In this document: piece after piece, positions 56,451 through 64,000 of the stretch
Position numbering within the stretch: the first letter of the stretch is position 1
Layout of the letters: every line of letters starts with the position of its first letter
Assembly (NCBI GenBank): GCA_963693365.1
Contig: CAVNZM010000016.1
Span: 4,154,001-4,218,000, forward strand
Source: Amoebidium appalachense
Taxonomy: Eukaryota > Ichthyosporea
Direction: 5' to 3'
Length of the DNA: 64,000 nucleotides
Program-made: the position numbers and the translations under genes
The notes under the pieces: generated by a model
Told to the model about the DNA's origin: nothing
Seen by the model: the letters and a program-made list of their open reading frames with translations, nothing else
Database searches by the model: none

Positions 56451-57364
56451 GCTAGTCAATTCGGAAAGGGGCTGGGGGAAGCATGAAGACACTGTCGGAG
56501 AGGGAGCGAAACCTTGTGTGTGTGGCTTTGGGGGGCGGGGGGGGGGGGGGGGGGGGGAAGGGGAAGGGGGGGGGGGAAGGAGTCCGGGAGCCTCGTGTGG
56601 GTAGGAGGATACAATGTCTTGTACAGCCTGTGATTGACCAAAAAAAAAACTGGCGGTGTACACGTGGCCAGTGAGGGACGGCCTGGAAGAGGCCCCCAGG
56701 GGAAAAGGAGGGGGGGGGGGGGGGGGGGAGGGGGGTCCGCAATAACCACAGTTGCTTTCACGGTCGGGTCCGACGTTCGAACGATTATCATATCTATTTT
56801 CTATAAAGTACTGTACATCATACATGAATTCTGGTCACAGTCATCGGACCAGCGCCAGAAATACGGGACCTCCTATGTAACTACATTCATTCATTTTATC
56901 AAGATCAGTATGTATGTACAGGCTAGAAGTGCATGATGTATGCTTGGAACAAAAGACTCGTTATCGTGACAAGACTAAAAATACACATGGGAGCATACAC
57001 TAAAGTCAATACAATATTAAATCTAGGAATCTGGGTTTAGGTTTGGGTATTTGGGCGAGGTATAGTCGCCCAATATTTGGCCACCATTCGGAATTGAAAA
57101 TCTGTGTCCCATTTCATATATGCCTGTTTGTATGTGTTTGTGTACCATATATATGATGTGACGCTTCATACATCTTTTAACCTTGGTCCTCCCCCAAAAT
57201 GTCGCAAACCAGATTTCATGCGGTAAGAATACATTCACTATGTACAGCTGCATCTGATACAAAATTGAGCGTACACCGACGTAAATGTCTAAATGTACTT
57301 GCGTGTGTGTGTGTGGGGGGGGGGGGAAGGGGGGGGGGGGGTCGGGGGGAGGGTATTTTTTTTT

Positions 57365-58155
57365 TCATGCATTGCTGACTGCTAGCTTGACCAGAGAAGG
57401 CGCTTGGATGCTTCGTTTCTTGTTGGGCAGTACGGAGAGGTCAATCGTGCACGTACACCCACATCCTGAAGATACGGATAGTGTTAATTTATTTTTGTCA
57501 TGTAATACCCCCCCCCACCAACCCCCTCCCCCCTTCCCCCACCCCCCCGCCCCCCGCCCCGCCCTTTCCCCCTGGGGAAACGAAACATGCACGCCTGAAC
57601 ATTCGGCACATGTGGACAGCATGGTAACTTTCCCGCGCCACACAGAAATAAACAGAACCAAAGAGAAATAACGAGAAATAAACAGAAATGAAATGCACGA
57701 GTACAGTACTGTGTGTACGGTGTCTTCCCTATTTTTATACAGAGCCTCGTATGTTCAAACATGTACAGATAGTAGCTACGAGCCGAAATCTGACAAATAC
57801 CAAAACAACTAAAAAAGTAGGAATATCGCAATTTTTTGAAAAAATTTGTATGGATGGACCAATAATTCGCGCACGATCGCACCAAATAGCCAAATTAAGG
57901 AATTTGGGCGGAAAGTTTTGGCGCGCGAAAAAAATGTTGATAAAACAACCAAAATTAGGAATAAAAGTAACATAGGCAGTCTTTTAACCATAAAAAAAAA
58001 TACATGCAGATCAGTGATCAATCGAGTATTGAATTCGCATGTGTGGACATGGATACACACACACAAGCACGCGGGAACCGTGGACCACACACAAATGCTG
58101 TCCATTTGGCAACGTGTGCATGTGTGTGTGTGTGTATGTGGCATGGGGTGGGAGT

Positions 58156-58190
<35 letters not shown>

Positions 58191-58327
58191 GTTGTGCACC
58201 TGTACGTGTGTGCGGGTGCACACGCACGTTGGAGGAAAAGGGGTGGAAGGAAATGGGGCGGACAATAGATTGAGAGGGAACGGTGACTGAACGAGGAGAA
58301 ATTGGTATTCTTGGTGGAGGATTTGGA

Positions 58328-58379
<52 letters not shown>

Positions 58380-59421
58380 CTCCTCTCCCCTCCCCGCCCC
58401 CAACATCAACGCGCACACACACACACCACCACCATCTTTGTTATCTTGAATGTGGAGTGAGTGAGTGTGTGTGTGAGTGTGTGTGCGCGCGCGCGTGCGT
58501 GTGCGCGTGCGCGTGTGTGTGCATGTGCGTGTGCGCGTGTTCTTTGGGAGGAATTGTTACCTGTAGGGCAGGTCCTGTATGTTTCAAACCAGGCTTGCAT
58601 GTGTTGTGCATGGCCCCCATGCTCACACGACATGCACACTGCTGCAAGCCCTGAGTACGTTTTGGTGTGTCAGGTTTGAGTGTATGGGCAGAGTTTAACG
58701 GTTCATGGTTCAATACAGACTACGTACCCCGACAGACTACATAGATTAGCTGACTCCCGGGACATTTTCAATCTGAAATGACGTCAACCTGAGATACTTC
58801 CATGTATGACACTTCCATGGATGTAAGTACATATCTCGGCGCGATGTTACATGCCAAAGCGATTTTAACCGGTGACGGCTAAATTTCGGTAGTCTGACAG
58901 CGTACATAGTCTGTGTTGAACCGTCGGTTCTTAATGTACGGACAGGGTTAAAAGAGGATGGAAAGAGATACGTGTGCGAGTGCATGTGCTGGGGTGGGGT
59001 GTGTGGGGGGAGCAGGTAGGTGTGTGTGCTGCTATCCACCAATAAACCCCCACTTAATGATCGACATTTTATTTTCTCCCCTAGTACATACGTTTATTTT
59101 CCCTCTATCGACGAAGTCGAATTTTCAAACTGTCCGGGCGCAATTCATTGACCGGATAAGTTATGGAACTTGATCTCAATCTGGCGCGCGGCTTCGATTA
59201 TGAACAAAAAAAAGCCGTGATCAGCATCACTACAGGGGTATTGCGTGACGGTGGTGTTTGCAAAAAGGGGGGAGGGGGAAGGGGAGGGGGGGGGGGGGGG
59301 GGGAATCACCCACCTCTGACAGCCAATCTGCAAATCGCGCACTCCACTGCCCATACGCCGTTGCAATTTCGGCAAACCTTCTCGCCGAGAAGAACAGCCT
59401 GGCAGCTCTTGCAAGACAGCG

Positions 59422-59485
<64 letters not shown>

Positions 59486-60865
59486 ATGTGTGTGTGTGAT
59501 TGTGCATGTGTTTGTTTTTGCGTCATTTGGGTCTGTGGCTGCTTGTGTCCCATAAGAGTTGTGTTGTGGAAATAGCCCGTTACTTTGTGAGACTCCAAAC
59601 AAACCAACTTATGCCTCAAACTGTATTCTATCCAATGAATATCCAAACCTGGTATATCTGCCCGATACCTCCACACGTCAGGTTTTTAGTCGGTCAGAAA
59701 ACTCGAGACACACGAGCTTTATGCATACAGTACGTAGGCAGGAAGCACCTGCACACGCTCACAGCACACAGGCAAGATTTATACTTAGGCATATGCGCAA
59801 AGTACATAGGCGGGAAGTCCTTTCGATGACTTCTACATGTCCACAGTACAGTACATCACAGATGCACAAAGTACAGTACACAAGCGGGAAATATTCACAC
59901 ATGCCGACAAAACATAGGCAGGAATTAAGTAATCAAGCATGCACACAATATGCTAGGAAGGAACTTCACATGTCTGCACACAGTAAATAGGCGTAAAGTG
60001 CTTCGGCATAAACGCAGTACATAGAAAGTCCTTACGTATGCACACAGTACATAGGCATAAACACAGTACATATGCATAGATATGCACGAAGTACCTATGC
60101 ATGCAAAGAGTATATCTGCGAGAAGTATTTACGCATCATCATCGCCATGTATGCACAAAGTACATATGCATGCACACAGTACACAGGCAGGAAATACCGA
60201 TGCATGCAAACAGTACATATGCGCCAAGCACTTACGCATCATTATCGCCAGTTCATGCGGCTGGGTGCCCGGCCGATAGAGAAGAAGCTCTGCACTGGGC
60301 AGAAGCAGCTGCCACCGGTAGAGTATCTCCCCATAGTGCAGGTACGTGCCCATGTAGCGCTTCCAGCCCTCCTGATTCAAAACCAATCAGAAAAGGTCTC
60401 TATCGCGTGATATTCAGTGTGTAACCAGCCAGAATACAGTAGTGTGATTGCAACACACCTGTACAGTGATTAATGGACAGTACCTAGGAGGCAATAATTA
60501 AAAGTTGTTAATGCCACCGGGGGCCGGATGGGGGGGAGGGGGAGGGGGATTCTCTTCTTCCTTTTTTTTTTTTTTTTTAAAGGGGGAGGGGAGGGATGGG
60601 TTGATGGCTCTTACCCATAAGGGTGCCGGTGTGGGGGCATTTCTCGTTTTTAATGCTGGTCGGGCAAAGACTTGGGAGAAGACACAGGCAAGCATGGCCA
60701 CCATCTGCGTGTCTTTGGCCTTCTCATAATGCCGCATGCTAAAAAAAGAACGTGGTCAGGGAATGATTTATAAATATAGACAGTGGTTCATCAGTGGAAT
60801 TTTCGTTATTTATGGAATAAGCAATGGAGAAGGTGCAAAGGAATATCGGAATAAACATTAGGATG

Positions 60866-60914
<49 letters not shown>

Positions 60915-61729
60915 TTTATATGTAGACAGTAGTTCAATGGAGCATTCGTCACATTTACAACATCAAATGGGGGTGACGGAAAGAAGAACAATTTATTTTA
61001 AAAAAAAGGGCAGCTCACGCACACAACATATATGCACACACCTGCACACCTGCATGCCTGCATGTGCATTCGCACACGCGCACACCCCTCCTCATTCCCT
61101 TTCTCATGCACCCACACAGACACACACACACTCGTGGACACACACACCTCGACACAGGAACACCACATGCCCTCTCAATTTCGCTCTCCCCCTAACGAAC
61201 TCCCATCTCCCAAATACCCCCACCCATATACATACCAAACCCCATTACCCATCACACAACCCGCACATGCACCGACACACACACTTATATCCCCTCTTCT
61301 TCCTACCACCTTTCCTGTCGCCCATCCCTCCTCCCCAACCCCTTCATCTGTCCTCTCAAAAACCCCTCCCCTCCCCCCCCCCCCCCCCCCCCCCCCCATC
61401 CCCTCCATCTCCACAAAACACACACCCGCCCACATGCATCCACACCCACTACCCACCTACCTACACCCACTCACACACATCCATCCCCGCCCCTTCCCCT
61501 CCCCCTCCCCCTTCCAAGAAAGGGGGGAAAAAACCCATATGAGACCCAACCCCCCAACACAAAAGCAACCCTCCCTCCCTTCCCCCCCCCCCCCCCCCCT
61601 CCCCCCCTCCCCCCCACATCCGCACCCACATCCACACATCCCCCTCCCTCCCTCCCCCCCCCTCCCCGCCTCCCCCCTGCCCAAGAATCCACAGGCCACA
61701 CCCACACCTACACGTGCACACATCCCCCC

Positions 61730-61789
<60 letters not shown>

Positions 61790-61979
61790 AAACAAACAAA
61801 AAAACAAAAACAAATAAACAAATAAACACATACATACACACACACACACGTACAGCTTGTCCATGAGTGGCTGGCCAAAGGGATGCATGGCCCAGGGCAC
61901 ATCCCCGATCGCCTGCTTGGCACTGCCCCGGCACAGCTGCTGGTCGGCAGACAGCCCGGCTAGCTCCCAGGCCTACAGG

Positions 61980-62013
<34 letters not shown>

Positions 62014-62065
62014 GATAGAGAGAGGGGGGGAGAGGGGGACGGGGGAGGGGGGAAAGTGCGTTTGT

Positions 62066-62096
<31 letters not shown>

Positions 62097-62893
62097 GGGG
62101 GGGTGTAGGTGTGTGTGTATGCATGTGTGTGTATGCGTGTGTGTGCGTGCGTGCGTGCGTGCGTGCATGTGTGTGTGTGTGCCTGTGTATGGGTGGGTGT
62201 GGACGTGGTTGTGTGTGTGGGAGAACGGGAGGAGGGGAGGGAGGATTAGTAATGTGTGCATCTGTGCACGACTGAGTGTTTTTGTGTGTGATGTGTGTGT
62301 GCGTGTGTGCGTGCACCGCGATTGAGGATGAATGAGTTGAGCGAGTGCTGTGGAAATAGGCCGGTTTGTCCCTCTTAAACCACATAGCAACGACGGGGAG
62401 TGGGGGAGGGGGGGGGAAGCGAGAGAGAGAGCCAGGGGGAAGGAGAGAAGAAGGGAGGGAGGGAAGGAAAGAAAGGGAGGGGGGAGGGGGGAGGGAGAGG
62501 CAGGAGAGAGAGGGGACAGGTGGTTGAAGGGGGAGAGAGAGAGAGGGCGGAGAGGGGGGGCAGGGAGGCAGAGACATCCATCCACCCCACACACCCACAC
62601 ACTCGCCCACCCACCCACCCACCTACCCACACATCCACCCACCCACCCACTTACACAAACATACAAACACACTCACACCCACACCCACCCACCCACCCAC
62701 CCACTCACCCATACCTGCCCCCCCCTTCCCCCCCCCCCCCCCCCCCCCCCCCACTCACCCACACACACATATATCCACACACACATACACACACACACAT
62801 CCACGCACACACACACCCATACCCATCAACCTACCCACCCCCACCCCCACCCCCACACACGCACGCACGCACGCATACACACACACACCCACC

Positions 62894-62976
<83 letters not shown>

Positions 62977-63096
62977 GTACCTCTGCTAGATCTGGCCTGT
63001 CTGCGTTCTCTGCTGCCCTTGCATTTTGGAAGCAGATGGAGGGGATGTCAGGCCCGGATAGCCTAAAGTCATAGGCCGAGACGGTCAGTGGTTTAC

Positions 63097-63129
<33 letters not shown>

Positions 63130-63639
63130 CCCTTACCCCCACTCTCCCCCCTCCGCTCCGCCTCCCCCTCCCCGGCTTCTCCCTTTTGGTTTCTCCCCCC
63201 CCCCACCTCAAAAGAAACACGAAGATACCTGCATACACTTGCATAGCGCACAAACGCGTAAACCTGTACACGTGCACACACGTACACGCAGGCACGCAGG
63301 CACGCACGCACACACACACACAACACGCACAGACACACATACACACATCCATGCACACAGAGAGAGGGGGGGGGGGGGGGGGGGGAGGGGAGGGGGGGGG
63401 GGGGATGGGTGGGTGGGTGGGTGGGTGGGGGGGGGGAGAGGGGGAGGGAAGAGGGAGAGAAAGAGATGAGCGAGAGAAACGGTCACAGACACGTACGCAG
63501 ACACGTACACACACACGTACGTGTACGTGGCTGCCAGGGTCTTGCTGACGGGCAGTATGTCTGTGACGTCAGCAATGTGCACCTGCAGGTCCACCGCCAC
63601 CCTCGTCACCTGCTTCTTCTTGCCCTTCTTGCGCTCGGC
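57365..63639 (-). CDS. WDR59: WDR59-like GATOR2 subunit, C-terminal part (5' end outside window)
   Basis: Eight exons in phase: 63521-63639, 62981-63062, 61854-61972, 60615-60738, 60236-60371, 59314-59421, 58561-58650 and 57365-57465 (TGA). They encode the last 292 or so residues; the WD40 propeller and start lie beyond 64000. Seen in order: [73 protein letters not shown] (alpha-solenoid), [16 protein letters not shown], then paired zinc knuckles SCKSC, CRNC, CAIC and a RING-like end [26 protein letters not shown]. The CPTGCGC ending favours WDR59 over WDR24. Known role: scaffold of GATOR2 (with WDR24, MIOS, SEH1, SEC13; yeast Sea3), which opposes GATOR1 and so promotes TORC1 signalling on lysosomes. 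The zinc ligands look complete. The gene converges with the TFAP4-like gene. Confidence 0.92.
59690..60230. repeat. Degenerate minisatellite in a WDR59 intron
   Basis: The plus strand repeats gcacacagtacataggcagg-like words with a loose 25-45 bp spacing up to the exon edge at 60236. In the transcript the core is tgtactgtttgcatgca. A 19-bp phrase (60129-60147) copies the exon tail and donor at 60232-60250 with one mismatch. Confidence 0.75.
61979..62972. repeat. WDR59 intron with (GT)n start and (CA)n end in the transcript
   Basis: On the plus strand: (GT)n at 61979-62012, G-run (62081-62103), GT-rich DNA, AG-rich DNA (62395-62570), ACCC-rich DNA (62580-62730), C-run (62732-62752) and (CA)n at 62898-62972. 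In the minus-strand transcript the donor therefore opens in (GT)n and the acceptor is approached through (CA)n. Confidence 0.88.

Positions 63640-64000
<361 letters not shown>

Larger units (their letters stand above)
53362..57364. other. Spacer between TFAP4-like and WDR59-like genes
   Basis: Contains a T-run and (CT)n at 53488-53548, a 26-27 bp minisatellite at 54255-54403 and a GGGA polypurine tract at 56222-56450. The A-rich open frame at 54985-55506 (173 residues, Lys/Thr/Gln-rich) and the overlapping minus frame at 55331-55711 show no family motif, and I do not call either a gene. Further (GT)n/G-run repeats lie at 56515-56580 and 57303-57340. Confidence 0.55.

Overview
This is nuclear DNA from a eukaryote. 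Every confidently read gene is split by GT-AG introns, mostly from about 0.3 to 2.2 kb long. Non-coding DNA is dominated by (CA/GT)n microsatellites and very long G/C and A/T homopolymers. The gene set points to an opisthokont, most likely a unicellular holozoan with long introns (an ichthyosporean such as a Sphaeroforma relative would fit). It includes a CLN5 orthologue, a bHLH protein whose basic region matches animal TFAP4, a WDR59-type GATOR2 subunit, and a protein with three AP2-like domains that animals normally lack. The organism is an inference; no rRNA or organellar marker is present.

Layout: 1-2156 microsatellite-rich lead-in; 2157-3175 (+) 3' exon of a triple-AP2-like protein; 5033-6836 (-) two exons of an unrecognised gene; 8916-15520 (-) CLN5, seven exons, complete; 15521-16261 a 741-bp divergent intergenic region; 16262-29440 (+) MPP10, thirteen exons, complete but with one frame break; 29441-32068 convergent spacer; 32069-43776 (-) ABCG half-transporter, nine exons, complete; 43777-49707 a region unusually poor in microsatellites with only weak exon candidates; 49708 to about 53361 (+) TFAP4-like bHLH-zipper gene, 5' end not found and one frame break; 53362-57364 spacer with a minisatellite and a GGGA tract; 57365 to beyond the right edge (-) the C-terminal eight exons of a WDR59-like gene.

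The genes do not form a pathway. CLN5 (lysosomal lipid enzyme) and WDR59 (amino-acid signalling to TORC1 at the lysosome) share an organelle theme, but this may be chance. MPP10 is a nucleolar ribosome-biogenesis factor, and CLN5 and MPP10 share an upstream region.

The most unusual content is in the introns. Compound repeats have a preferred polarity (T-run, then GT, then G-run; on the other strand C-run, then AC, then A-run). Several introns open in (GT)n at the donor and close in (CA)n that runs into the acceptor AG. The 3' tail of an exon with its splice donor is duplicated downstream in the same gene in MPP10 and ABCG, with a weaker case in WDR59. The TFAP4-like gene has an 18-bp minisatellite just past a donor that stays in the upstream exon's frame. 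Both coding frame breaks fall in G-homopolymers, so sequencing error must be excluded first.
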